Part shown: positions 7,987-17,065 of the stretch, in pieces
How positions within the stretch are numbered: the stretch's first letter is position 1
How the letters are laid out: each line of letters begins with the position of its first letter
DNA from: Heliorestis acidaminivorans
Lineage (GTDB): Bacteria; Bacillota; Desulfitobacteriia; Heliobacteriales; Heliobacteriaceae
Length of the DNA: 64,000 nt
Assembly: GCF_008933955.1 (NCBI RefSeq)
Contig: NZ_WBXO01000010.1
Location: forward strand, 41,964-105,963
Reading direction: 5' to 3'
Notes under the pieces: generated by a model
Told to the model about the DNA's origin: nothing
Database searches by the model: none
The model's input: only the letters and a program-made list of their open reading frames with translations
Program-made: the position numbers and the translations under genes

Positions 7987-9230
7987 GAAAAAAACTAGCA
8001 ACACTCTTCTTAGTGCTCTTTTTTTTCCTAATGGCTTGTCCTTTATCAACAAGCATAATGCCACAAGGGTTGGCTCTAGCGGCAGTGAAGCCTGTTGAAA
8101 TTGAGCCTTTTTCTAATCCCTACCCTCAAGTGTCACCGGATATGCAACATAGTCAAGAAACGATGGAAGCTATTGACCTTACAGCGCTCCAACAATTTCT
8201 TGATCAATTAGAGCACGATCAGGGGCGTTTTCTTCCTTCCATTAACTTTAGCACCTTACTGCAAGATATCAGAGACGGTAAAGTAAGCTTTTCCTTGAGT
8301 GCTATCTTGCAAGGCATCTTAACTTATCTATTTCATGAAGTCTTAGCTAACACAGCTCTTATGGGACAGCTGGTCATCTTAGCTGTTGTCGTCGCTATCC
8401 TTAATTATATGCAAGCTAGCTTCGACGGCGGGACAACCTCCAAAGTTGCTTTTGCCGCTGGCTACATGGTCTTAATTACTATTGCGCTACACAGCTTCTA
8501 CAGTGCCGTTCAAACAGGACGAGACGCTATAGATGATATGGTTCAGTTCATGCAAGCTATCCTACCGATTATGCTTACCTTGCTTACAGCCATGGGTGCT
8601 TTTGCCTCGGGTGCTCTTTTTCATCCCATTATCCTCGGAACGATTACTTTGATCAGCACTTTAATCAAAAACTGGATCTTTCCCCTGATCTTCTTCGCTA
8701 CCGTTCTTGGAATTATTAATCACTTATCACCAAAATTCAAAACCAAAAACCTTTATAACCTTGTCAAAGACGGTTACAAATTGCTCATGGGACTCCTGGT
8801 TACTCTTTTCCTAGGCGTCATCAGCATCTACGGAGCTGTAGGCGCAGTCGCAGACGGCTTAACCTTGCGTACAGCCAAATACGCTACCGATGCTTTCATC
8901 CCCGTTGTTGGTGGCCTCATTACAGACAGCTTCGAACTCCTGATCAACTCATCAATACTCTTAAAAAATGGCCTCGGCCTCGTCGCCGCTCTCATCATCA
9001 TCGTCCTCACCGTATTACCAGCTCTCAAAATCCTGGCCATGGTCATCGTTTACCGCCTCATTGGCGCTCTACTTCAACCTATCGGTGACAGCCCCTTATC
9101 AGACTGCTTAGAAGTCATCGGCAGTAGCTTAGCGCTCATCTTCGGCGCTGTAGCTACAGTAGGCATGATGTTCTTCCTAGCACTAGCTATCGTCGTCGGC
9201 GCTGGCAATATTACCGTCATGATGCGCTAA
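7983..9230 (+). CDS. spoIIIAE: SpoIIIAE, polytopic membrane protein with signal peptide
   Basis: A 415-residue protein with an N-terminal signal sequence (MRKKLATLFLVLFFFLM, probable cleavage near an ALA site about residue 33), an extracytoplasmic loop, and then about seven to eight hydrophobic helices from residue 120 to the end. Motifs ANTALMGQL and the GALFHPIILG and KFKTKNLYNLVKDGYK blocks are typical of SpoIIIAE. It has the largest membrane domain of the channel complex. The start overlaps the spoIIIAD stop. Confidence 0.95.
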   Translation: MRKKLATLFLVLFFFLMACPLSTSIMPQGLALAAVKPVEIEPFSNPYPQVSPDMQHSQETMEAIDLTALQQFLDQLEHDQGRFLPSINFSTLLQDIRDGKVSFSLSAILQGILTYLFHEVLANTALMGQLVILAVVVAILNYMQASFDGGTTSKVAFAAGYMVLITIALHSFYSAVQTGRDAIDDMVQFMQAILPIMLTLLTAMGAFASGALFHPIILGTITLISTLIKNWIFPLIFFATVLGIINHLSPKFKTKNLYNLVKDGYKLLMGLLVTLFLGVISIYGAVGAVADGLTLRTAKYATDAFIPVVGGLITDSFELLINSSILLKNGLGLVAALIIIVLTVLPALKILAMVIVYRLIGALLQPIGDSPLSDCLEVIGSSLALIFGAVATVGMMFFLALAIVVGAGNITVMMR

Positions 9231-9242
9231 GAAAAATTAACG

Positions 9243-9289
9243 GACCTGCGTGGGAACAGTCCGTACGGAAGGGCTTGTCCTCACAGGTC
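9243..9289 (+). other. Imperfect hairpin in the spoIIIAE-spoIIIAF gap
   Basis: GACCTG at 9243-9248 can pair with CAGGTC at 9284-9289, with a partly complementary inner stretch rich in G. There is no T-run after it, so it is not an obvious terminator. It falls in the only sizeable (135-bp) gap inside the spoIIIA operon and might process or stabilise the mRNA. Confidence 0.3.
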
Positions 9290-9365
9290 GCGGCATGGAA
9301 TCACAAAAGTTGCATAATAATTGGACTAAGCCGACGAAGGAAGGAGGCCGGCACATATCGAGATT

Positions 9366-10028
9366 TTGCGTGAAATAATCCAACAGGTGATCTTAATCAT
9401 TCTCGTTGGCACAATACTAGACATGCTCATGCCTAATGGCCGCCTCCAGAATCTGGTGCGGCTTGTTGTTGGACTTTTTATCATGGTTGCTATTCTTAAT
9501 CCTATTATGAGCTTCATGCACCATCAGGACTGGTCACAAACGCTGAGTCAACAAGCCTTGCCAGAAGAAATTACTTCAGGTTACGAAGAAATCAAAAGGC
9601 AAGGTGAAGGGTTGCGGCAACAAAATTATGAACGAGCTAGGGAAGAGGCTCGCTTTCGCTTAGAACGTCAAGTGGAAGCACTAGCTTCGCTAAAAAGCGG
9701 TATCAAAGATGCCAAAGCCCAGATCAAGCTAGATGGAGATGACCAAAAAGGTATTTATGAAATACGCCTCCATTTAAGTGAGGAAAGCGGAAGTCTTTTC
9801 GTACCTAATCAAGTAGCGGAAGTACAAATTGACCCTGTAGGGAGTACAGAATCTACAGATTCAAGAGAACCAAGAGAAGCTATAGAGTCAACAGAAGCAA
9901 CAACAACTATGCCATCAGACGAGCAAGTGAGAGCGAAAGAAAAAAATGACTTAGCCGCTCAACTAGCCCAAACCCTCTCGGGTCTCTACGGCGTTCCTAT
10001 AGAAAAAATCCAAGTAACTTGGGACTAA
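9366..10028 (+). CDS. spoIIIAF: SpoIIIAF, membrane-anchored channel component
   Basis: A 220-residue protein with two N-terminal membrane helices (VILIILVGTILDMLMPNG and LVRLVVGLFIMVAILNPI) and a soluble ring-building-like C-terminal domain with an alternating helix-strand pattern. The PNGRLQNLVRLVVGL block is diagnostic. The only conventional start is TTG at 9366, but the AAGGAGG at 9341-9347 lies 18 nt away. In-frame ATC 9357 and ATT 9363 would be better spaced, so a rare start codon is possible. The middle region (residues 155-180) is rich in Ser, Thr and Glu. Confidence 0.9.
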   Translation: MREIIQQVILIILVGTILDMLMPNGRLQNLVRLVVGLFIMVAILNPIMSFMHHQDWSQTLSQQALPEEITSGYEEIKRQGEGLRQQNYERAREEARFRLERQVEALASLKSGIKDAKAQIKLDGDDQKGIYEIRLHLSEESGSLFVPNQVAEVQIDPVGSTESTDSREPREAIESTEATTTMPSDEQVRAKEKNDLAAQLAQTLSGLYGVPIEKIQVTWD

Positions 10029-10067
10029 TTACTTAGAGCAAGAGAAAATAACCGAGGTGGATAAAAG

Positions 10068-10703
10068 ATGGATAAGTCAAAAGAAATGGAAAAAAACGAA
10101 AAAAGCATTTGGAGCCTCACTAAAGATAAAATGGGTGCCTTCGTCGCCATTTTACTGTTCCTGGGCTTTTCCTTTTTCTTTATTCAAAGTGATGATACGA
10201 AAAGCCCCACTATGGAAGGGAGCGATGTAACGACAACTAATACTACAAGTCCTCGAGACCCCTTAGCAGGTATTCAAAGAGGTAGTGAGCTAGCCGCTCA
10301 AGAACGCTTGTTAGAAGATCGCGTTGCTAGCGCTCTTTCGGCTATTGCAGGTGTTGGCATGGCAGAAGTACGGGTCAGTTTGGCTCAAGGTACCCAAGCT
10401 GAGTATGCTATCAATGTTAATGCTAACAATCGCAAAATCGAGGAAAAAGACAAACAAGGCGGCGAAAGAGTTACGAACGATAATAGCGACTCTCGTCAAC
10501 TTGTAGTTATGCGTGAAGGTGTCAACTCTAGAGAACAGCCTGTGGTAGTGCGCGAGATGCGCTATGAAATCGCTGGTGTTCTCGTAATTGCTGACGGGGC
10601 CAAAGATAGTGAAATCAAAGAAAAGATTGGCCGTGCCGTCTGCACTTTACTCGACGTACCAGCTCACAAAGTGAGCATCTTCCCCCGAGAAGGAAGTGTG
10701 TAA
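10068..10703 (+). CDS. spoIIIAG: SpoIIIAG, ring-forming channel protein
   Basis: A 211-residue protein with one N-terminal membrane helix (MGAFVAILLFLGFSFFFIQ) and a C-terminal secretin-like ring-building motif. It forms the large ring of the SpoIIIA channel in the intermembrane space in Bacillus. The LEDRVASALSAIAGVGMAEV block and the final VCTLLDVPAHKVSIFPREG fit the family. ATG 10068 follows a weak GAGGTGG. It is followed after 2 bp by spoIIIAH. Confidence 0.94.
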   Translation: MDKSKEMEKNEKSIWSLTKDKMGAFVAILLFLGFSFFFIQSDDTKSPTMEGSDVTTTNTTSPRDPLAGIQRGSELAAQERLLEDRVASALSAIAGVGMAEVRVSLAQGTQAEYAINVNANNRKIEEKDKQGGERVTNDNSDSRQLVVMREGVNSREQPVVVREMRYEIAGVLVIADGAKDSEIKEKIGRAVCTLLDVPAHKVSIFPREGSV

Positions 10704-10705
10704 AA

Positions 10706-11497
10706 ATGGATAAAAAGTCCCCTTTTTCTAAAAAGTCAAGCAATTTTAGAAAAAGCTTAAAAACAAAGCGTTCTCTCGTGCCACCTCGCTTTATGCTCCT
10801 TGTAGTAGCCCTTACAGCTATTTTTATCATTGGTCTTACTTTCAAAAGCTCTCATTTTCTTGGCGACAAAACTTTCTCTTATATGCTGAACAAATTTGAT
10901 TCTGAACAAGAATCGAAGATTGCTCAACATACAGAAATGGCTCTGGCCGATCTAGATGCTTACCCATCTCGACTTGATGAAACAATCTTTGCAGGAAAGC
11001 GAGCAAAAGAATTAGACAAAGAGAAAATGGTCGAAGAAGCTCTTGCACCTATAGAAGAAAGCAAACAACCAGCGCAAGAACAAGGTCAGCAACAGAGCAG
11101 TGCTAACGATGGCTTACCCAAAGCTCTATCGGATTTGCAAGGGAGCTTACAAAACCATAACTTTTTTGCCGAATATCGGATTGAACGGGAGCGCAATCGA
11201 AGTCAACAAATTGAATTGCTTCGCGAAATAGTCAACAATAGTCATTCTGCTGACAGCACTCGTCAAGAAGCACAGGAAACACTGCTCTCGATGACAGACT
11301 TAATGCGCAAGGAATTAGAAGCAGAAAAAATCATCATCGCTCAAGGTCATCAAGATGCCGTCGTGCTTATTCAACCAGAAAGTGTCTCTGTCGTTGTTTC
11401 CAAAGAAAGCACTGACGACAGCAAAAGCAAGATTATCGATATAGTTTCCTCCATCACCGGAAGAGCACCTTCAGCTATTGCGATTATGACTCAATAG
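10706..11497 (+). CDS. spoIIIAH: SpoIIIAH, partner of forespore SpoIIQ
   Basis: A 263-residue protein with a basic N-terminus, one membrane helix (FMLLVVALTAIFIIGLTF), a long linker rich in Gln and Glu, and a C-terminal YscJ/FliF-like ring-building domain (FFAEYRIERERNRSQQIELLREIVNN). In sporulation it spans the mother-cell membrane and binds SpoIIQ from the forespore. The C-terminal AQGHQDAVVLIQPESVSVVV strand-rich part is typical. It is the last gene of the operon, with a terminator 14 bp later. Confidence 0.95.
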   Translation: MDKKSPFSKKSSNFRKSLKTKRSLVPPRFMLLVVALTAIFIIGLTFKSSHFLGDKTFSYMLNKFDSEQESKIAQHTEMALADLDAYPSRLDETIFAGKRAKELDKEKMVEEALAPIEESKQPAQEQGQQQSSANDGLPKALSDLQGSLQNHNFFAEYRIERERNRSQQIELLREIVNNSHSADSTRQEAQETLLSMTDLMRKELEAEKIIIAQGHQDAVVLIQPESVSVVVSKESTDDSKSKIIDIVSSITGRAPSAIAIMTQ

Positions 11498-11510
11498 AAG
11501 AAAAAAAAAG

Positions 11511-11553
11511 CAACAACCTCCGCCTATATTAATAGGAAGGAGGTTGTTTTTTT
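11511..11553 (+). terminator. Terminator of the spoIIIA operon
   Basis: AACAACCTCC and GGAGGTTGTT form a 10-bp stem around an AT-rich loop, followed directly by TTTTTTT. Confidence 0.85.
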
Positions 11554-11582
11554 GTTGTACGGTGTATACTTTACCAGAAAGC

Positions 11583-11611
11583 TTGCTTTACTGGGATAAG
11601 AAACCTATAAT
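11583..11611 (+). promoter_or_regulatory. SigA-type promoter for the carboxylase genes
   Basis: TTGCTT (11583-11588), a 17-nt spacer, and a perfect TATAAT (11606-11611). It lies about 150 bp upstream of the oadA-accB start, leaving a leader with no recognised riboswitch. Confidence 0.6.
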
Positions 11612-11759
11612 GTACCATAGGAGTTTAGTGCAATAGTGCTAAACGGTGTTAAGCTCAGGGTTTGTAGTAATAGTTTTTGTCGAGTCTTAGAATTACAAAG
11701 CGGCTACAAGGTTTTTTTGAAACTGAGTGACCCAGGCCGCACGGTGATGGAGGTATGAA

Positions 11760-13748
11760 ATGACAGAATTAAGAAAAGTAAAAGTCACCGACACAACTTT
11801 GCGTGACGGACATCAAAGTTTATGGGCCACTCGCATGCGCTTAGAAGATATGCTGCCCATTGTGGAAAAGATGGATAAGGTTGGCTACCACTCTGTTGAA
11901 GTTTGGGGAGGAGCTACTTTTGACGTCTGCATGCGTTATCTTAACGAAGACCCCTGGGAGCGTTTGCGAATCCTGAGACGCCACTTCAAAAACAGTAAGT
12001 TACAGATGCTATTACGAGGTCAGTCACTAGTTGGTTATACCCACTATGCTGACGATGTCGTAGAAGCATTTGTACACAAATCGGTTGAAAATGGAATTGA
12101 CATTATTCGGATTTTTGATGCCTTAAATGATCTGCGTAATGTGGAAGCGCCTATTAAGTATGCCAAAGAAGCAGGCGCTCATGTGCAAGCGGCCATCGTA
12201 TATACGATCAGTCCTGTACATACGATGGACCATTATGTCGAGACTGCTCAGCGATTAGCTGAGATGGGTGCAGATTCACTCTGTATCAAAGATATGGCTG
12301 GTTTGTTGTTACCTTTCAAATCTCGTGAATTAGTATCAAGAATCAAAGAAAAAGTAGATCTGCCACTACAGATGCATACTCATTACATTGGAGGCATGGC
12401 TGTAGGGGCGCTCTTAAAAGGTGTCGACGCTGGAGTTGACATCATTGATGCCGCCGCGTTACCGCTAGCTTTTGGTGCTTCCCAGCCACCGATTGAGACG
12501 CTAGTACGTGCTCTTTCTGACACAGAGTTCGATACGGGTATAGATATTCACGAACTTTTTGAAATTACCAGATATTTTGAAGATTTGCGTAAACGACTGG
12601 GCTATGCTCGAGGCGTTACACGCATTAATGATATGCAAGTTTTTGATCATCAAGTTCCAGGTGGAATGATCAGTAACCTTGTTTCGCAATTAGAAGAACA
12701 AAAAGCATCGCACCGCCTCAATGAAGTGCTTGCAGAAATCCCCAAAGTGCGTGCAGACATGGGTTATCCGCCTCTCGTGACGCCTACGAGTCAGATCATC
12801 GGCACTCAGGCCGTACTTAATGTTCTCTTAGGCGAAAGATATAAGCTTGTGCCAGGCGAAGTAAAAGGCTATGTAAAAGGTCTTTACGGTAAGCCAGCGG
12901 CACCAATTGATGAAGAAATCCAGAAAAAGATTCTCAAAGATGATAAGCCTATTGAAGGTAGACCAGCAGACTTGCTTCCACCAGCTATGGAGAAACTACG
13001 CAAAGAGCTTGGTCCTTTAGCCCATAGTGACGAAGATGTGCTTTCTTATGGCCTCTTCCCACAAGTAGCTCTAAAATTCTTTGATCATCGCAAAAATCCT
13101 CATCATGTGGCAGGACCTATTAGTCCAGTACAGGGCAATAAGGAAGCAAAGGCTCTTTCAGATAAAACAACAAAAACGGGAACCAGTGCCGTTGAGAATC
13201 GTCAGAAAGTCGCTTCGATAGGTACTGCACAGAAGGAGGAAATCGATATGAACATTCAAGATGTAAAAGAACTGATCCAAGCGTTAAATGGTTCAGATAT
13301 TAATGAAGTTTCATTAGAAAACGATGGCGTCAAACTAGTCATTCGTAAAGGTAACTTCATTGCAGAAGGTCAAGCATCTGCCGTAGTAAGTGCACCAGTT
13401 CCTGTAGCAGTTGCTCCTGCACCTGTAGCACCAGCTCCTGTAGCGGCCGCGCCAGTTGTTGAAGAAGAGCCAGTAGAAGCAAAGCCAGATTACAGCAACA
13501 ACCCTAACGTAGTTGCTATTACTTCACCTATGGTTGGTACTTTCTATTCTGCTCCAGCTCCCGATGCTCGTCCTTTCGTTGATAAAGGCACTAAGGTAGA
13601 AGCTGGCAGTACAGTTTGTATCGTAGAAGCTATGAAGCTTATGAATGAGATTGAAGCAGAAATTTCTGGCACTATTCTTGACATTTTAGTTGAAAATGGT
13701 GAGCCTGTAGAATACGGACAAACACTTTTCCTAGTGGAAAAGATCTAA
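11760..13748 (+). CDS. Fused carboxyltransferase (OadA/PycB-like) and biotin carboxyl carrier protein (AccB-like)
   Basis: A 662-residue fusion. Residues 1 to about 455 are a pyruvate/oxaloacetate-type carboxyltransferase: [19 protein letters not shown] with the probable carbamylated Lys, and the metal-site His pair in [12 protein letters not shown]. Residues 455-496 are a linker. Residues 497-662 begin [18 protein letters not shown], the normal start of a separate AccB, then an Ala/Pro/Val-rich hinge and the biotinyl domain with VEAMKLMNE (biotin Lys about residue 626). The frame is continuous. With accC next door the set resembles a two-subunit pyruvate carboxylase, but the carrier could also serve acetyl-CoA carboxylase. 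Confidence 0.88.
   Translation: MTELRKVKVTDTTLRDGHQSLWATRMRLEDMLPIVEKMDKVGYHSVEVWGGATFDVCMRYLNEDPWERLRILRRHFKNSKLQMLLRGQSLVGYTHYADDVVEAFVHKSVENGIDIIRIFDALNDLRNVEAPIKYAKEAGAHVQAAIVYTISPVHTMDHYVETAQRLAEMGADSLCIKDMAGLLLPFKSRELVSRIKEKVDLPLQMHTHYIGGMAVGALLKGVDAGVDIIDAAALPLAFGASQPPIETLVRALSDTEFDTGIDIHELFEITRYFEDLRKRLGYARGVTRINDMQVFDHQVPGGMISNLVSQLEEQKASHRLNEVLAEIPKVRADMGYPPLVTPTSQIIGTQAVLNVLLGERYKLVPGEVKGYVKGLYGKPAAPIDEEIQKKILKDDKPIEGRPADLLPPAMEKLRKELGPLAHSDEDVLSYGLFPQVALKFFDHRKNPHHVAGPISPVQGNKEAKALSDKTTKTGTSAVENRQKVASIGTAQKEEIDMNIQDVKELIQALNGSDINEVSLENDGVKLVIRKGNFIAEGQASAVVSAPVPVAVAPAPVAPAPVAAAPVVEEEPVEAKPDYSNNPNVVAITSPMVGTFYSAPAPDARPFVDKGTKVEAGSTVCIVEAMKLMNEIEAEISGTILDILVENGEPVEYGQTLFLVEKI
13248..13748 (+). 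CDS. accB: Possible internally started AccB (biotin carboxyl carrier protein)
   Basis: Within the fusion, AGAAGGAGGAAATCGAT precedes ATG 13248 with ideal spacing (AAGGAGG at 13233-13239). The 166 residues from here match a complete free-standing AccB: N-terminal MNIQDVKEL, hinge, and biotin site at Lys 130. It is therefore plausible that both the fusion and free AccB are made from one mRNA. This is inference from the ribosome-binding site and domain boundary; it is in the same frame as the larger gene. Confidence 0.5.
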   Translation: MNIQDVKELIQALNGSDINEVSLENDGVKLVIRKGNFIAEGQASAVVSAPVPVAVAPAPVAPAPVAAAPVVEEEPVEAKPDYSNNPNVVAITSPMVGTFYSAPAPDARPFVDKGTKVEAGSTVCIVEAMKLMNEIEAEISGTILDILVENGEPVEYGQTLFLVEKI

Positions 13749-13758
13749 GGGGGTACCC

Positions 13759-15120
13759 ATGGAACAGCGTCCTTTATTCAACAAAATACTCGTAGCTAAT
13801 CGCGGTGAAATTGCCGTTCGTATTATTCGAGCTTGTAAAGAAATGGGTATCAAAACAGTAGCCGTCTATTCTGAAGCAGATCGTGATGCCCTCCATGTTA
13901 AGTTAGCTGATGAAGCTTTTTGTGTTGGTCCAGCACCTTCTAACAAAAGCTATCTCAACATTACGAATATCATTAGTGCCGCTACTGTTTCTAACGCAGA
14001 TGCTATTCACCCTGGTTATGGTTTTCTTGCTGAGAACGCGTACTTTGCTGAGATTTGCGAAACTGTTGATATTAAGTTCATCGGTCCTAATGCCAAAGCG
14101 ATTGAATCAATGGGCGCTAAGTCCGTAGCTCGGGAGACTATGATTGCCGCTGGTGTTCGCGTTGTGCCTGGTTCAGAGTCAATCATTACTAATGATGAAG
14201 AAGCTATGAAGATTGCTCAAGAGATTGGCTATCCTGTCATGATCAAAGCTTCCGCTGGTGGCGGCGGTCGTGGTATGCGAATTGCTCATAGCGAAAATGA
14301 ATTGCTTAAAGCCATTCAGACAGCACAATCAGAAGCTCAGGCGGCTTTTGGCAACAATGCTGTCTATATGGAAAAGTTTGTTGAAGAACCAAGACATATT
14401 GAGTTTCAGATCATAGCAGACGAACACGGTAATGTTGTTCACCTCGGTGAGCGCGATTGTTCTGTGCAGAGACGTAACCAGAAGCTCATTGAAGAAGCGC
14501 CTTCTATGGCTTTATCACCTGAACTACGTGAAGAGATGGGTAAACAAGCTATCTTAGCGGCTAAAGCAGTTGATTATGCTAACGCTGGTACGGTAGAGTT
14601 TTTGCTCGACAAATACAATCAGTATTACTTTATCGAGATGAATACGCGTATTCAGGTTGAGCATCCTGTTACAGAAATGATTACAGGTATCGACTTGATC
14701 AAAGAACAAATCCGTGTAGCCGCTGGCGAGCCTCTTGGCTATACTCAAGATGATATTGTTATTAACGGCTGGGCAATGGAATGCCGCATTAATGCGGAAG
14801 ATCCTGACCGCAACTTTATGCCTTCACCAGGCACGGTTCAGGAATATCGCATTCCTGGTGGTTATGGCGTGCGCATTGACAGTGCCGTTTACAGCGGTTA
14901 CAAAATCCCGCCGTTTTATGACTCTATGGTCGGTAAACTTATCGTCTGGGGTCGCACTCGTGATGAAGCTATCGCACGGATGCAAAGAGCTCTTGAGGAG
15001 TTCAAGATTGAAGGAATCAAGACGACTATTCCCTTCCAGCAAAAAGTGCTGGGCCATGAGGTCTTCCAATCAGGCGAGGTTTATACGAACTTTATTCCAC
15101 GACATATCTTAAAAGACTAA
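13759..15120 (+). CDS. accC: Biotin carboxylase
   Basis: A full-length 453-residue ATP-grasp enzyme that carboxylates biotin on the carrier protein. Visible are the N-terminal [22 protein letters not shown], the ATP-binding Gly loop [12 protein letters not shown], and the [14 protein letters not shown] active-site strand. It starts 10 bp after the oadA-accB fusion behind AAGGGGG. The pairing with both carboxyltransferase and carrier suggests a pyruvate-carboxylase-like or multi-use carboxylase complex in the cytosol. Confidence 0.96.
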   Translation: MEQRPLFNKILVANRGEIAVRIIRACKEMGIKTVAVYSEADRDALHVKLADEAFCVGPAPSNKSYLNITNIISAATVSNADAIHPGYGFLAENAYFAEICETVDIKFIGPNAKAIESMGAKSVARETMIAAGVRVVPGSESIITNDEEAMKIAQEIGYPVMIKASAGGGGRGMRIAHSENELLKAIQTAQSEAQAAFGNNAVYMEKFVEEPRHIEFQIIADEHGNVVHLGERDCSVQRRNQKLIEEAPSMALSPELREEMGKQAILAAKAVDYANAGTVEFLLDKYNQYYFIEMNTRIQVEHPVTEMITGIDLIKEQIRVAAGEPLGYTQDDIVINGWAMECRINAEDPDRNFMPSPGTVQEYRIPGGYGVRIDSAVYSGYKIPPFYDSMVGKLIVWGRTRDEAIARMQRALEEFKIEGIKTTIPFQQKVLGHEVFQSGEVYTNFIPRHILKD

Positions 15121-15130
15121 TAATATCTAG

Positions 15131-15166
15131 AAAAGGACCTGGACGTATGTTTAGGTCCTTTTCTTT
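15131..15166 (+). terminator. Terminator after accC
   Basis: AAAAGGACCT pairs with AGGTCCTTTT around a 12-nt loop and ends in a T-rich stretch. Confidence 0.8.
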
Positions 15167-15184
15167 CACAGATTAACTGATATT

Positions 15185-15235
15185 TTGACAGATTCTTTAG
15201 CAGATCTGGCATAAGCTCCCTATCTCTGGTACAAT
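15185..15235 (+). promoter_or_regulatory. Candidate SigA promoter for the asp23-like pair
   Basis: TTGACA occurs at 15185-15190 but has no good partner at 17 nt. CTGGCA (15206-15211) with an 18-nt spacer and TACAAT (15230-15235) is the better pair. One of these probably starts the asp23/amaP-like transcript. Confidence 0.35.
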
Positions 15236-15290
15236 AATAATCAATGGACACCCTCCATTGTTTGAGAACACGTGCAGGAGGTGCCGCGTG

Positions 15291-15683
15291 ATGGATAATG
15301 ACAATACTAAAGTCACTGCGGAATTCGGACATATTCGCATAGCTAATGAAGTTGTTGCAACTATTGCAGGATTGGCCGCTACAGAAGTAGAAGGCGTTAC
15401 GGCCATGAGCGGTGGTATTGGCGGCGGTATCGCTGAAATGTTAGGTCGCAAGAACTTGACCAAAGGTGTCAAAGTTGAAGTAGGCGAAAAAGAAGCGGCC
15501 GTTGACTTGAACATTGTTGTAGATTTTGGTAGTAAGATTCCTGAGGTAGCTAAGGCTGTGCAAGAAAATGTAAAACGTTCTATTGAAAGCATGACTGGCT
15601 TGGCTGTTGTGGAGGTAAACGTCCATATTCAGGGGGTTAATTTTGTACCTCCCGAACCGAAAGAGGAAGATCGGTTGAAGTAA
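15291..15683 (+). CDS. Asp23/Gls24 family protein
   Basis: A 130-residue envelope stress-response protein of the Asp23/Gls24 (YqhY/YloU) family. Visible are IRIANEVVATIAGLAATEVEGV and, at the end, SIESMTGLAVVEVNVHIQGVNF, which define the family. In Bacillus the yqhY copy lies between accC and nusB and is linked to acetyl-CoA carboxylase balance; the same place here supports that subtype. The AGGAGGT at 15276 points to ATG 15291; an adjacent GTG at 15288 is possible. Confidence 0.92.
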   Translation: MDNDNTKVTAEFGHIRIANEVVATIAGLAATEVEGVTAMSGGIGGGIAEMLGRKNLTKGVKVEVGEKEAAVDLNIVVDFGSKIPEVAKAVQENVKRSIESMTGLAVVEVNVHIQGVNFVPPEPKEEDRLK

Positions 15684-16351
15684 TGAAGAGCCCCCTGAGA
15701 ATCTTCTCAGGGGTTTTCTACTTGCTTTTAGCTCTTTCTATTTTGCAAAGGAGTGATTTGATGGTTGTACCAGGCCGCATCTTTAGCCTAGCTGTTGCCT
15801 TGCCAGCTTTTTTCATGACTCTCTATGTTATCTGGTTGGGCTTGTCTCTTGGCACTACAGACGGTAAGGGCTTGTTTATGCTCTCTTCAGCGGCCTCTAG
15901 CAGTTCCTCAGGTGTCGTCATCGCCTTCTTTGCCTTGACTTATCTTTTTTTTATTAGTCGATTTATCTACTTACTTTTACCGGTAAAAAGGCGAGATCAT
16001 ACTTTGCTTACTGAAAATAAGCTAGGCAAGATTAAGATTACTCGACCGGCCATGGAAGAACTTGTCTACAACATAGCGACTCAACAGTTTGGTGTGCGCA
16101 GTGCCCATATTAAGATTTTTAATATCAATGAAGCGGGCCGACTGACAGTACAATTAGAAGTGACGACACATCGAGAAGGTATGTTGCCTCGATTAGGGCC
16201 TCAACTGCAACAGACTATTCAAGAAGTTTTAGAAAAAGTAACGGGCCTTCCTGTTGAAGAAGTGACTGTTACTGCTACTAAAGTTCTGGTCAATAAAGAA
16301 CTCCCCTGGGATGATAAGAACAAGCAAAGGCCTCGACGAAGAGTGTTGTAA
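15683..16351 (+). CDS. AmaP-like membrane anchor of the Asp23-type protein
   Basis: A 222-residue protein with two membrane helices (about 7-27 and 25-52, and a further segment about 75-95) and a cytoplasmic C-terminal part that resembles Asp23-like repeats (LQLEVTTHREGM and VTGLPVEEVTVTATKVLV). In the family, AmaP anchors Asp23 at the membrane. Its ATG overlaps the stop of the preceding gene by one base, so the two are coupled. The 195-bp gap that follows is AT-rich and shows no gene or clear signal. Confidence 0.8.
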   Translation: MKSPLRIFSGVFYLLLALSILQRSDLMVVPGRIFSLAVALPAFFMTLYVIWLGLSLGTTDGKGLFMLSSAASSSSSGVVIAFFALTYLFFISRFIYLLLPVKRRDHTLLTENKLGKIKITRPAMEELVYNIATQQFGVRSAHIKIFNINEAGRLTVQLEVTTHREGMLPRLGPQLQQTIQEVLEKVTGLPVEEVTVTATKVLVNKELPWDDKNKQRPRRRVL

Positions 16352-16546
16352 TATTGTAATAATCTTACATAACAAATTGATTTCATTTACTTTTAACTTT
16401 ACTTAAAGTACACCAAACAGACTAAAGCTGAATTAAAGACTTGTAGGCAATAAAAAGGTAATAAATTGCATAAAAAATGGAAAAAATAAATTCTATCATT
16501 CATTTAGCAGTTTTAATGTCACGATAAAAGAAGGGGACGGTTCAGA

Positions 16547-17065
16547 TTGAGTAGACGCCTAGGTAGAGAAACAGCTCTGCAGACCCTTTTTCAACATGAT
16601 CTTGGTCGCGTTGATCTAGAATTTGCCTTGAAATATACTTGTGAAGAGTTTAGCGTAAATGAACGTGCCGCTGAATTTGCGCAGGAGCTCGTTAGGGGTG
16701 TTGCGGACTATCGTAAAGAGATCGATCAGACTATCAGCCGCTTGGCTGTGGAATGGAACTTAGACCGATTGGCTAATGTGGATCGAAATCTTTTGCGCTT
16801 AGCTATTTTTGAAATCCTTTATAGATCTGATGTTCCTAACAACGTTGCTATTAATGAAGCTTTGGAATTAGCCAAAATCTATTCTGGTGAAGAAGCGGCT
16901 AAATTTATTAATGGTGTGTTAGGTCAATTAGCTCGCGAATTACAGCAAAAAGAAAACAAATCCTCCCCAAGTGACCACGATGACGGGCAAAGTGTCGCTA
17001 TAAGTGAGCAGGCTGGAACAGAGAAGGAACAGTCTGAGAAAGAGCAAGTCAATGGAAGCCTCTAA
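16547..17065 (+). CDS. nusB: Transcription antitermination factor NusB
   Basis: A 172-residue all-helical RNA-binding protein of the rRNA antitermination complex. LSRRLGRETALQTLFQHDLG and NVDRNLLRLAIFEILYR with VAINEALELAKIYSGEEAAKFINGVLG are clear NusB blocks. The TTG at 16547 follows AAGGGGACGG. The last 30 residues are a polar Glu/Ser/Gln tail not part of the fold; it overlaps the start of the next gene by 14 bp. Confidence 0.93.
   Translation: MSRRLGRETALQTLFQHDLGRVDLEFALKYTCEEFSVNERAAEFAQELVRGVADYRKEIDQTISRLAVEWNLDRLANVDRNLLRLAIFEILYRSDVPNNVAINEALELAKIYSGEEAAKFINGVLGQLARELQQKENKSSPSDHDDGQSVAISEQAGTEKEQSEKEQVNGSL

Noticed and set aside
11612..11759. Riboswitch or T-box in the leader of the carboxylase genes
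   Set aside because: No conserved T-box sequence or known riboswitch core is visible.
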